Source: CAZDXV01 sp964648705 (GTDB taxonomy: Bacteria; Patescibacteriota; Minisyncoccia; Minisyncoccales; GWA2-38-27). From it: a stretch of DNA of 7,131 bases. The position numbers were made by a program, and so were the translations under genes. Positions within the stretch are counted from its first letter, which is position 1, and the number at the start of each line of letters is the position of its first letter. Of the stretch, positions 1-5,854 are shown piece by piece. The notes beneath the pieces were generated by a model, which saw only the letters and a list, made by a program, of their open reading frames with translations, made no database searches and was not told the DNA's origin. The stretch is taken from contig CAZYOI010000033.1 of NCBI GenBank assembly GCA_964648705.1, forward strand, positions 1-7,131, given 5' to 3'.

Positions 1-64
1 TGCAAGTGTAAGAGCAGTGATGCTCTAAGCTGAGCAGTACTAATAAATCATTTTTACTTTCTTT
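1..64 (+). rRNA. rrl: 23S ribosomal RNA, 3' end (partial)
   Basis: The first 50 bases match the conserved 3' end of bacterial 23S rRNA: GTGTAAGAGCAGTGATGCTCTAAGCTG-type sequence followed by GTACTAATAAATCA corresponds to the E. coli segment GTGTAAGCGCAGCGATGCG... GGTACTAATGAACC. The gene begins outside the window. The 3' boundary is set by analogy: the E. coli 3' end lies about 24 nt from the TAAT of this motif, which gives about position 64. The exact end is uncertain because the partner strand of helix 1 (the 23S 5' end) is not visible. Confidence 0.93.
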
Positions 65-80
65 TGTTTTAAAAAGAAAG
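57..80 (+). other. 9-bp hairpin at the 23S 3' end / 23S-5S spacer
   Basis: CTTTCTTTT (57-65) is perfectly complementary to AAAAGAAAG (72-80), with loop GTTTTA. The hairpin straddles the expected 23S 3' end. It could be an RNA processing element, or the first arm could instead pair with the unseen 23S 5' leader. It is followed by a TA-rich spacer (81-118) with no tRNA and no ORF. Confidence 0.4.
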
Positions 81-118
81 CGCTTGGCTAACAATTAATA
101 GTTGTAATTCTTATTCAG

Positions 119-263
119 GGTTGTGAATACTATAAGGGGGCTATACTGGAGGTGCTCCACCTGTTCCCATTTCGAACACAGAAGTGAAATCCTCCGAGGC
201 CGATGATAGTCCTTTGGGCTAAAGTAGGTAGCCCCCCTATAGTGCTCACAACCTTTTTATTTT
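119..263 (+). terminator. Extended pre-5S stem followed by a T-tract (processing stem and probable rRNA terminator)
   Basis: The strand 119-143 pairs with 229-253 over 25 positions, with 22 Watson-Crick pairs, one T·G (128/244) and two A·C mismatches (127/245 and 135/237). The outer eight pairs, GGTTGTGA with TCACAACC, lie outside mature 5S and run straight into TTTTTATTTT (254-263). This looks like a pre-5S processing helix that also ends transcription. The terminator role is inferred, because the loop is the entire 5S and not a normal tight loop. Confidence 0.55.
131..241 (+). rRNA. rrf: 5S ribosomal RNA
   Basis: The core shows the conserved 5S landmarks: CCACCTGTTCCCAT, then TCGAACACAGAAGTGAAA, then CCGATGATAGT and AAAGTAGGT. 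Aligning CACCTG at 158-163 with E. coli 5S positions 28-33 places the mature 5' end near 131. The paired 3' strand of helix I ends near 241. The resulting length of about 111 nt is a little below the usual 115-120. It follows 23S directly, without a tRNA in the spacer. Confidence 0.95.
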
Positions 264-268
264 GCTCC

Positions 269-297
269 TTTAATCTGTCTTGAATTTAAGGTAAAAT
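269..297 (+). promoter_or_regulatory. Putative mreC operon promoter
   Basis: TAAAAT (292-297) is a good -10 box. A weak -35, TTTAAT (269-274), sits 17 nt upstream. Transcription would start about 6-7 nt after the -10, at 303-304, which is the mreC ATG itself, so the mRNA may be leaderless. The box lies just after the rRNA T-tract, consistent with a fresh start after rRNA termination. Confidence 0.4.
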
Positions 298-302
298 AGC
301 TA

Positions 303-1106
303 ATGATGAGGACTGACCTTAAAAAGAGAGCAAAAACAAGGAAGATAATAGTCGGATTTTTGGCTGTTGTTTTGATTCTTGTCTTTTTAAACATTTTTAA
401 TAAAGAGGTAAGATCTTTCTTTTATTGCGTTTCCTCTCCCTTGCAGAGGGTTTTTTGGCGATGGGGAGATGGAAGCTCTGACTTTTTTGTAGGCTTTATT
501 AAAAGAGGGGAGATAGAAAAAGAAAAAGAGAATCTTAAAAAAGAAAACCAGAAGCTGATGTCCGAAATAATCTATCTAGAGTCTGTTAAAGAGGAAAACA
601 AGGTCCTTAGAGAAGCTTTGGATTTGGATCTTAAAAAAGAATTCAACCTTTCTGTAGTCCAAATAATAGCAAAAGATCTTTCAGAGAACACTGTTTTAAT
701 AGACAAAGGGTCAGAAAGCGGCCTTTCTCCGGATATGCCGGTTTTAACTTCAGAAAAGATTCTAGCCGGAAAGATCAGCGAGGTTTATGATAATTTTTCT
801 AAAGTGACTCTTCTTTCCCATGAAAAAAGCAAGTTTGGAGCTAAAATAAAGGGAAAGGATATTACAGGCGTTGCCAAGGGAGAAGGGGGGGCTCTTTTGC
901 TCGACTTTATTCCGAAAGACAAAGAAATATCAATAGGGGACAGCGTTGTTACGGCGGGTCTGGAGAAAAGCTTCCCGCCCAATCTTCTTGTCGGAAGGGT
1001 TTCTGGCGTTGAAAAAGAGGATGTTGAGAGCGTTCAGAAAGCTTTTATTGAGATGAGCTTTAATCTGGATAGAAACCCCTATCTATTCGTAATTAAAAAC
1101 TTTTAA
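303..1106 (+). CDS. mreC: Rod shape-determining protein MreC
   Basis: MreC is a membrane-anchored, mainly extracytoplasmic scaffold of the cell-wall elongation complex; in known systems it links MreB/RodZ inside to PBP2 outside. The 267-aa product has the family layout: a short basic cytoplasmic N-terminus, one membrane anchor (about residues 15-31, VGFLAVVLILVFLNIF), a charged coiled coil (about 70-105, rich in KEKENLKKENQKL), and a beta-rich C-terminal domain with typical segments such as VLIDKGSESGL, VTAGLEKSFPPNLLVGRV and NPYLFVIKNF. The length is at the short end of the family. Two ATGs are adjacent (303 and 306); 303 is used here, with no SD upstream. The stop overlaps the mreD ATG by one base (TAATG), so translation is probably coupled. 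A run of seven G at 885-891 is in frame and does not disrupt the gene. Confidence 0.93.
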   Translation: MMRTDLKKRAKTRKIIVGFLAVVLILVFLNIFNKEVRSFFYCVSSPLQRVFWRWGDGSSDFFVGFIKRGEIEKEKENLKKENQKLMSEIIYLESVKEENKVLREALDLDLKKEFNLSVVQIIAKDLSENTVLIDKGSESGLSPDMPVLTSEKILAGKISEVYDNFSKVTLLSHEKSKFGAKIKGKDITGVAKGEGGALLLDFIPKDKEISIGDSVVTAGLEKSFPPNLLVGRVSGVEKEDVESVQKAFIEMSFNLDRNPYLFVIKNF

Positions 1107-1408
1107 TGAAGACAGTTCTGCCTGCCATAATAGCCTTGTACTTTCTGACCTTGTTTCAGACAAGCTTCCTGGTTCATTATCAGATAGCGGGCTATACCTT
1201 GAATCTGGTGCTGGTTTTCATCATCCTTTGGAACCTTATGGAAGACTGGAAAAGCTTAAGAGGAATCTTTCTCTCTTTGTCAGGAGGACTGTTTTTAGAC
1301 ATATTTTCCAGCCATATTATAGGCTTTAATGTCTTGATTCTGGTTTTGATTTCTCTAGCTGTAAAAGTCATTCTTAAAAGATATGTGGGTTTCTCATTCA
1401 AACTTTAA
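1106..1408 (+). CDS. mreD: Rod shape-determining protein MreD (short form)
   Basis: MreD is a polytopic inner-membrane partner of MreC in the elongasome. The 100-aa product is almost entirely hydrophobic, with about four membrane segments (roughly 4-24, 29-46, 52-70 and 72-92). It also carries the loop sequence GLFLDIFSSHIIGFN, which resembles the conserved Gly/Leu/Asp segment of MreD (compare GLxxDxxxxxxxGxxxL). It is much shorter than the roughly 160 aa of classical MreD, which has five to six membrane segments, but there is no sign of a frameshift. Its start overlaps the mreC stop by one base and its 3' end overlaps the mrdA start by 26 nt. Identification rests partly on position between mreC and mrdA. 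No SD is visible. Confidence 0.82.
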   Translation: MKTVLPAIIALYFLTLFQTSFLVHYQIAGYTLNLVLVFIILWNLMEDWKSLRGIFLSLSGGLFLDIFSSHIIGFNVLILVLISLAVKVILKRYVGFSFKL

Positions 1409-3299
1409 AAAGAAAATCAAGAGAAAGTTCAAACAGGATATAGAGCCTCACGAGGTTTTCCTGGATAAACTCTCTCAAAAAGATAAGGGCGACCGATACA
1501 GCGATAAAATAGAGGTTCCCTTGTCCGGTAAAATATTGAAGGGTTTTCTGGTCGCTGTCTTTATTGTTTTTCTGGTTCTTTTTTTAAAAACCTTTCAGTT
1601 TCAAGTTCTGGACAAAGAAGAGTATTCTGCTCTGGCTGAAGGAAATAAATTTGCCTTCCATTCTATAAAAGCTGCCAGAGGAGTTATTTATGACATCAAG
1701 GGAGAGCAGATAGTCTTCAACGAGCCCAGTTTTAATCTTGTTTACATCAAAAAAGAAGATCTTTCAGAAAAAGAGAGGGAAAAGGACTTTCTGGAGATAT
1801 CAAAAATTACAGATTTGAGCTTGGAGGAGATAAAAGAAAAGACTAAAGAAGTCCTGATTTTAAGAGATATTGATCAGGAGCTTTTAATATCTCTTGAGAC
1901 AAGGACAGAAGAATTTGAAGAATTTAAGGTGGAAAAAAGAGCTCAAAGAGAATACAAAGACGGAGAAATCTTCTCCCATGTTATAGGATATATGGGAAAG
2001 ATAACCTCGGAGGATTTAAAAGGAGATTCTAAAAGTTATTCTCTCTTGGATTTTACCGGAAGAAGCGGCATTGAAAAGCAATACGAAAAAGAATTAAAGA
2101 AGAAATCAGGCAAACTTAGAATAGAAAGGGATGTTTCCGGAAATGTTCTCTCAAAAGAGGTAGTTTCTTTTGCAGAGTCCGGAAAGAGCTTAAAGCTCTG
2201 GCTAGACGCTGATCTCCAAAGGAGAATATACCGCGCTTTAGAGAAGAAACTTGAAGAAATAGGAGCTTCTAAAGCGGTAGCTGTAGCTTTAAACCCCGGC
2301 AGCGGGGGAGTGATGAGTCTGGTCAGCATTCCGAGTTTTGACAATAATCTTTTCTCCAAAACAGAAGAGAATTCAGAGGAGATATCAGAGCTTCTTTCCC
2401 AAAAAGAAAATCCTCTTTTTAACAGAGCTATTTCTGGGAAATACGCTACGGGCTCTACTATCAAGCCCTTGGTTGCTCTGGCTGCTTTAGAAGAAGGAAT
2501 TATCGGCGACAAAGAAACTATTAACTGCACAGGTAAAATCACCATACCTCATAGATATGATCCTGAAATTACCTATGAATACCAAGATTGGAGTGTTCAC
2601 GGCTTGACTGATCTCAGAAAAGCGATTGCTGAATCCTGCAACGTGTACTTCTACACTATCGGCGGAGGATATGAAGACCAGGAGGGTCTCGGACCTTCAA
2701 AGATAAAAGAGTATCTGGAGCTTTTCGGATGGGGGAGCAAGACAGGAATTGACACGCCGGGAGAGAAAGAAGGCTTTATCCCTTCTCCTTCCTGGAAAAA
2801 AGAGGCAAAAGGAGAGGGATGGTGGGACGGAGATACCTATAACCTCTCCATAGGCCAGGGAGATATAGGGGTTACTCCTCTTCAGGTGGCAGCCTCTTTT
2901 GCAGCTATAGCCAATGGAGGCACTCTCTACAAGCCCCAGATTGTAAAAGAAGTGATGCCGGGCGGGGAAATAGGAGCTGTGGTTTTGGGCCGGGAACTGG
3001 GAAATCAGGAGAATTTCAAGGCTGTCAGAGAGGGAATGAGGAAAGCTGTCACCGGCATAGGAGTCCCCCAGGCCTCTTCTGTTATACTGAATTCTCTTCC
3101 TGTTTCAGCTGCAGCTAAGACAGGAACGGCTCAGACCCCCTTGGAGAATTATTACCACAACTGGGTAACGGTTTTCGCGCCCTATGACGACCCGGAAATC
3201 GTGCTTACTGTTATGATAGAAAACGTAAAAGACGTTCAGGCAGCCGTCCTGCCCGTAGCAAAAGAAGTTTTAAGCTATTATTTTAAAGACCATGAGTAA
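1383..3299 (+). CDS. mrdA: Penicillin-binding protein 2 (peptidoglycan D,D-transpeptidase)
   Basis: This is a class B PBP that cross-links peptidoglycan during side-wall growth, working with RodA and MreCD. The 638-aa product has a basic N-terminal cytoplasmic tail (1-50), one membrane anchor (about 52-69), a PBP dimerisation domain starting near ARGVIYD (98-104), and a C-terminal transpeptidase domain. All three penicillin-binding motifs are intact: STIK with nucleophile Ser358 and Lys361, SCN (418-420), and KTG (579-581). The tail motif IEPHEVFLD resembles Parcubacteria PBP2 N-termini, which supports the ATG at 1383 even though it overlaps mreD by 26 nt. No good SD is present, only AAAAGAT just upstream. 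It ends overlapping greA by 8 nt. rodA, the usual neighbour, is not in the window. Confidence 0.95.
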   Translation: MWVSHSNFKKKIKRKFKQDIEPHEVFLDKLSQKDKGDRYSDKIEVPLSGKILKGFLVAVFIVFLVLFLKTFQFQVLDKEEYSALAEGNKFAFHSIKAARGVIYDIKGEQIVFNEPSFNLVYIKKEDLSEKEREKDFLEISKITDLSLEEIKEKTKEVLILRDIDQELLISLETRTEEFEEFKVEKRAQREYKDGEIFSHVIGYMGKITSEDLKGDSKSYSLLDFTGRSGIEKQYEKELKKKSGKLRIERDVSGNVLSKEVVSFAESGKSLKLWLDADLQRRIYRALEKKLEEIGASKAVAVALNPGSGGVMSLVSIPSFDNNLFSKTEENSEEISELLSQKENPLFNRAISGKYATGSTIKPLVALAALEEGIIGDKETINCTGKITIPHRYDPEITYEYQDWSVHGLTDLRKAIAESCNVYFYTIGGGYEDQEGLGPSKIKEYLELFGWGSKTGIDTPGEKEGFIPSPSWKKEAKGEGWWDGDTYNLSIGQGDIGVTPLQVAASFAAIANGGTLYKPQIVKEVMPGGEIGAVVLGRELGNQENFKAVREGMRKAVTGIGVPQASSVILNSLPVSAAAKTGTAQTPLENYYHNWVTVFAPYDDPEIVLTVMIENVKDVQAAVLPVAKEVLSYYFKDHE

Positions 3300-3747
3300 T
3301 CTTTTAACAGAAGAAGGGCTTAAAAAGCTGAAAGAGGAACTGAAATACCTTAAAACCGATAAAAGAAGGGAGGTTTCAGAAAGATTGAAAGAAGCTATTT
3401 CTCACGGAGATCTTTCAGAAAACGCAGCTTACGAAGAGGCAAAAGAAGCCCAGTCTTTTTTAGAAGGAAGAATAAGGGAACTGGAGAATACGATAAATTC
3501 AGCTGAAATTATTGAAAAGAAAAAAGACGGCAGAGTTAATATCGGCTCAAAGGTTCTTCTGAAAGACGGAAGAGGAGAAGAGGAAGAATACACCATTACA
3601 GGATCAGCTGAGGCCGATCCTCTGAGGGGAATGATTTCTTCTGATTCGCCCCTTGGGAAAAAGCTAATAGGAAAGAAAGTTTCAGACAAAGTGGATGTTA
3701 ATACTCCCGGAGGAAAAATAAGCTACGAAATTCTTAAAATAAGCTAA
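3292..3747 (+). CDS. greA: Transcription elongation factor GreA
   Basis: GreA enters the secondary channel of RNA polymerase and stimulates cleavage of the backtracked RNA 3' end. The 151-aa product is close to the usual 155-160. The N-terminal antiparallel coiled coil (about 1-75) carries the tip signature HGDLSENAAYEEAKEAQ, with the two catalytic-site acidic residues at Asp40 and Glu43 (Asp41/Glu44 in E. coli). The C-terminal FKBP-like domain (about 80-151) shows the family ending PLGKKLIGKKVSDKVDVNTP...YEILKIS. The ATG overlaps the last 8 nt of mrdA and has no SD, so it is probably translated by coupling as the last gene of the mre operon. Placing greA directly behind PBP2 is not a classical arrangement. 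Confidence 0.96.
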   Translation: MSNLLTEEGLKKLKEELKYLKTDKRREVSERLKEAISHGDLSENAAYEEAKEAQSFLEGRIRELENTINSAEIIEKKKDGRVNIGSKVLLKDGRGEEEEYTITGSAEADPLRGMISSDSPLGKKLIGKKVSDKVDVNTPGGKISYEILKIS

Positions 3748-3771
3748 GCTTTTTTCGATATTCTTAAAATA
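3730..3771 (+). repeat. Short direct repeat ATTCTTAAAATA (two copies)
   Basis: ATTCTTAAAATA occurs at 3730-3741, spanning the last greA codons, and at 3760-3771, upstream of gltX, exactly 30 bp apart. Each copy contains TAAAAT, the same hexamer as the putative mreC -10. The downstream copy also supplies the TTCTTA -35 candidate of gltX. A small local duplication is the simplest explanation. Confidence 0.5.
3741..3755 (+). terminator. Weak candidate terminator after greA
   Basis: AAGC (3741-3744) and GCTT (3748-3751) form a 4-bp stem with loop TAA. It runs into six T (3750-3755) and overlaps the greA stop codon. After a T·T mismatch three more A-T pairs are possible. The stem is short with only two G-C pairs, so termination would be inefficient. 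Confidence 0.3.
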
Positions 3772-3790
3772 GAATAAATTGTGCTATAAT
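3761..3790 (+). promoter_or_regulatory. gltX promoter (extended -10)
   Basis: TGCTATAAT (3782-3790) is a perfect extended -10 element (TGN plus TATAAT). A weak -35 candidate, TTCTTA (3761-3766), is 18 nt upstream, though extended -10 promoters need little -35. The expected start point, 7 nt past the -10, is 3797, the A of the gltX ATG, which predicts a leaderless transcript. Confidence 0.72.
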
Positions 3791-3796
3791 TCAATT

Positions 3797-5335
3797 ATGA
3801 AAGGTAAAAAAGCCAGGGTAAGATTTGCTCCTTCTCCTACCGGATTTTTACATATAGGATCTGCCAGGACAGCTCTTTTCAATTATCTCTTTTCAAAAAA
3901 AAGAGAGGGAGTTTTTGTCTTAAGAATAGAGGATACTGACAGAGAAAGATCGGAAAAGCGGTTTGAAGAGGATATAAAGGAGAATTTAAAATGGCTTGGA
4001 CTGGAATGGAACGAAGAATACAAGCAAAGCCAGAGAAGCAATCTCTACGAAGAGTACCTCAAAAAGCTTTTAGAGGAGAATAAGGCCTATTACTGCTTCT
4101 GCTCTAAAGAAGAGCTTGAAGCCCAGAAACAGGATCAGATAAGCAGGGGAGTGGCTCCAAAATACAGCGGCAAGTGCGCCAAGCTTTCTGAAAAAGAAAT
4201 AGAAGAAAACCTTAAGAAAGGAAAGGATTATGTTATCAGATTCAAGGTTCCGGCGGAAAAGGTGAAGATAAAGGACTTAATAAGGGGAGAGGTGGAGTTT
4301 GATACGGGTCTGATAGGGGACATCGTTATAGCCAAAAACCTAAAAACCCCTTTGTATAACTTTGCCGCTGCGATAGACGACTACAAAATGGGCATAACCC
4401 ATGTTATCCGGGGAGAAGACCATCTTTCCAATACCCCCAAGCAGATTCTTCTTCAAAAGGCTCTGCGCTTTCCTCATCCGGAATACGCCCATCTTCCTTT
4501 GATTCTGGGACCCGACAAAAGCAAGCTTAGCAAAAGGCACGGAGCTGTTTCTGTTTTAAAGTACAGAGAGGAAGGATATCTTCCGGAGGCTGTTATAAAC
4601 TTTCTGGCTCTTTTGGGATGGAATCCCGGCACGGAAAGAGAAATATACTCTTTGAATTCTCTGGTTAAGGACTTCTCTCTGGAGAAAGTTCAGAAATCAG
4701 GCGCTGTGTTTAATTTTAAAAAACTGGACTCTTTAAACTCCTTTTACATCAGGCAGAAAACGCCGGAAAAGATAACAGCTCTCTGTCTTCCTTACCTTAT
4801 AGCAGAAGGGCTGATCAGCCCTGAATTTGAAACCCAGGAGAGAATACCCAGTTTAACAGGCTATTTTGGAAGGGAAATAGTTCAGAAAAGCTTTATTATA
4901 AAAGAAACTGAAAAAAAGATAACCTTTGAACGCTTAAAAAAGATAGTATCAATATATCAAGAGAGACTGGTTAAGCTTTCTGAAATAACAGAGCTGACAG
5001 GATTCTTTTTTAAAGAGAAAATAGAATATAAAAAAGATCTCTTAAAATGGAAAGATATGACAGACAAAGAGCTTGAGGCCTCTCTTGACAAAACAAAAGT
5101 ATTATTGTCTAAAATTGAAGACTGGAACAAGGAGAATCTAGAGAAGATTATGGCAGAGGAAGCCAAAAACTTCGCTTTAAACCTTAAGGGGTCTAAAAAT
5201 AGGGGATACCTCCTTTGGCCTTTAAGGGTGGCTTTAACGGGGCAGGAAGCTTCGGCCGGCCCCTTTGAGATAGCAGAGATTTTAGGAAAGGAGAAAAGCT
5301 TAAAGAGGGTAGGGGAGGCCTTTAAAAGAATATGA
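3797..5335 (+). CDS. gltX: Glutamyl-tRNA synthetase
   Basis: This class I aminoacyl-tRNA synthetase charges tRNA-Glu and, in the non-discriminating form, also tRNA-Gln for later amidation by GatCAB. The 512-aa product has the Rossmann ATP site with FAPSPTGFLHIGSART (HIGH-type motif 19-22) and the KMSKS-type loop KLSKR (243-247) followed by HG. The zinc motif C-x-C-x24-C (Cys100, Cys102, Cys127) ends in the YSGKC form. The C-terminal part (about 320-512) is the alpha-helical anticodon-binding region. An upstream in-frame TTG at 3779 is rejected as start because the -10 box lies inside that extension; ATG 3797 gives the expected N-terminus. Discriminating or non-discriminating type cannot be settled by eye. 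Its TGA stop overlaps the next ATG (ATGA). Confidence 0.97.
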   Translation: MKGKKARVRFAPSPTGFLHIGSARTALFNYLFSKKREGVFVLRIEDTDRERSEKRFEEDIKENLKWLGLEWNEEYKQSQRSNLYEEYLKKLLEENKAYYCFCSKEELEAQKQDQISRGVAPKYSGKCAKLSEKEIEENLKKGKDYVIRFKVPAEKVKIKDLIRGEVEFDTGLIGDIVIAKNLKTPLYNFAAAIDDYKMGITHVIRGEDHLSNTPKQILLQKALRFPHPEYAHLPLILGPDKSKLSKRHGAVSVLKYREEGYLPEAVINFLALLGWNPGTEREIYSLNSLVKDFSLEKVQKSGAVFNFKKLDSLNSFYIRQKTPEKITALCLPYLIAEGLISPEFETQERIPSLTGYFGREIVQKSFIIKETEKKITFERLKKIVSIYQERLVKLSEITELTGFFFKEKIEYKKDLLKWKDMTDKELEASLDKTKVLLSKIEDWNKENLEKIMAEEAKNFALNLKGSKNRGYLLWPLRVALTGQEASAGPFEIAEILGKEKSLKRVGEAFKRI

Positions 5336-5682
5336 AAAAAGCCGTCTTTTTGTTTTTGATAATGATACCCCTTATTTCTTTCGCTCAGCTCCAAGCTCCG
5401 GAGGATTTTGAAGAAGCCAAGGGGTTCGGAGTGAAGTTTTTAGAATTAATGCCCAGAGCGGCGAAAGAGGGGACCAGAGCTTTTATCTTCCAGCTGAAAA
5501 GAATCTGGAGCTCTTATCTGACGCCTCTCTTTAAATGGATCTGGTCTCTCTTGGAAACAGAGGTTGAAGAAAGAAAACCCCTTATTAAAGAGGAGTTCGA
5601 AAAAGAGAAAGAAGAAATGAAGCAGGAGATCCCCAAAGCGGGAAGGTCTGTCTGGGAAAGGTTTAAGGATTTAGTAAAATAG
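5332..5682 (+). CDS. Exported 116-aa protein of unknown function
   Basis: I do not recognise a family. Residues 1-18 form a clear signal peptide (MKKAVFLFLIMIPLISFA, then Q), with probable signal peptidase I cleavage after FA. There is no lipobox Cys. The mature part is about 98 aa, with a Trp-rich, amphipathic helical stretch (KRIWSSYLTPLFKWIWSLLETE, about residues 56-78). This is followed by a highly charged helix (EERKPLIKEEFEKEKEEMKQE) and a short tail, GRSVWERFKDLVK. It may associate with the outer face of the membrane. Its ATG overlaps the gltX stop by 4 nt, so it is translationally coupled to gltX. A GGGGAGG lies too far upstream (about 14-16 nt) to be a standard SD. A functional link to GluRS is not implied. 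Confidence 0.75.
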   Translation: MKKAVFLFLIMIPLISFAQLQAPEDFEEAKGFGVKFLELMPRAAKEGTRAFIFQLKRIWSSYLTPLFKWIWSLLETEVEERKPLIKEEFEKEKEEMKQEIPKAGRSVWERFKDLVK

Positions 5683-5703
5683 CTCTTTTAAAAGGAGAAA
5701 GCC

Positions 5704-5793
5704 ATGGATGTCTACGACATAGGAATGATTATCGGCGGTGCGGTTATTTTGGCAATTCTCATTGCTATTTTTATAGAAAAGAAAAAAGCCTGA
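5704..5793 (+). CDS. 29-aa single-pass membrane peptide
   Basis: A short ORF of 29 codons encodes an acidic N-terminus (MDVYDIG), one continuous hydrophobic segment (about residues 8-24, MIIGGAVILAILIAIFI) and a basic end (EKKKA). By the positive-inside rule this suggests N-out/C-in topology. AAAAGGAGA (5690-5698) is a good SD, with AGGAG 6 nt before the ATG, unlike the larger genes nearby. It lies 21 nt after the 116-aa gene and its TGA stop sits inside the stem of an intrinsic terminator, so it is probably the last cistron of the gltX unit. The combination of SD, hydrophobic segment and terminator makes chance unlikely. Function is unknown; small membrane regulators or type I toxin-like peptides have similar size, but nothing here shows toxicity or an antisense RNA. 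Confidence 0.7.
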   Translation: MDVYDIGMIIGGAVILAILIAIFIEKKKA

Positions 5794-5813
5794 AAAGTTC
5801 AGGCTTTTATTTT
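5784..5813 (+). terminator. Intrinsic terminator of the gltX unit
   Basis: AAAAGCCTGAA (5784-5794) pairs perfectly with TTCAGGCTTTT (5798-5808) around a 3-nt loop, AAG, followed by ATTTT. The stem includes the last codons and stop of the 29-aa ORF. The A-rich left arm would also allow some termination from the minus strand. Confidence 0.88.
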
Positions 5814-5822
5814 GCGGAGGGG

Positions 5823-5851
5823 TTGACAGGCCCTGGGGGAGGGCTTATTAT
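5823..5851 (+). promoter_or_regulatory. Strong sigma70-type promoter of the recombinase, with an internal inverted repeat
   Basis: TTGACA (5823-5828) is a perfect -35 and TATTAT (5846-5851) a near-consensus -10, with the optimal 17-nt spacing. The predicted transcription start is about 5858, leaving a leader of about 65 nt before the ATG. The spacer contains GCCCT (5830-5834) and AGGGC (5840-5844) around GGGGG. This perfect 5-bp dyad lies between the two boxes, where a regulator could act. The operator role is inferred. Confidence 0.72.
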
Positions 5852-5854
5852 AGA

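Noticed and set aside
885..891. Run of seven G in mreC as a frameshift or slippage site
   Set aside because: The frame is continuous through it (GAA GGG GGG GCT) and the protein keeps MreC features on both sides; no alternative product is evident.
2036..2545. 169-codon open frame on the minus strand opposite mrdA
   Set aside because: It lies wholly antisense to the PBP2 transpeptidase region, whose motifs are intact, and its translation has no recognisable domain. It is a composition shadow, as are the other minus-strand frames opposite mreC, mreD, greA, gltX and the recombinase.
3779..3796. TTG start giving gltX six extra residues
   Set aside because: The extended -10 box is inside this stretch, and GluRS proteins normally begin just before the VRFAPSPTG block.
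4957..5394. 145-codon open frame on the minus strand across the gltX end
   Set aside because: It runs antisense to gltX and the signal peptide of the following gene, with no promoter, SD or family features.
5708..5720. Palindrome ATGTC-TAC-GACAT resembling the TGTC...GACA core of the flanking repeats
   Set aside because: It lies inside the first codons of the 29-aa ORF and shares only the short core, so chance is likely.
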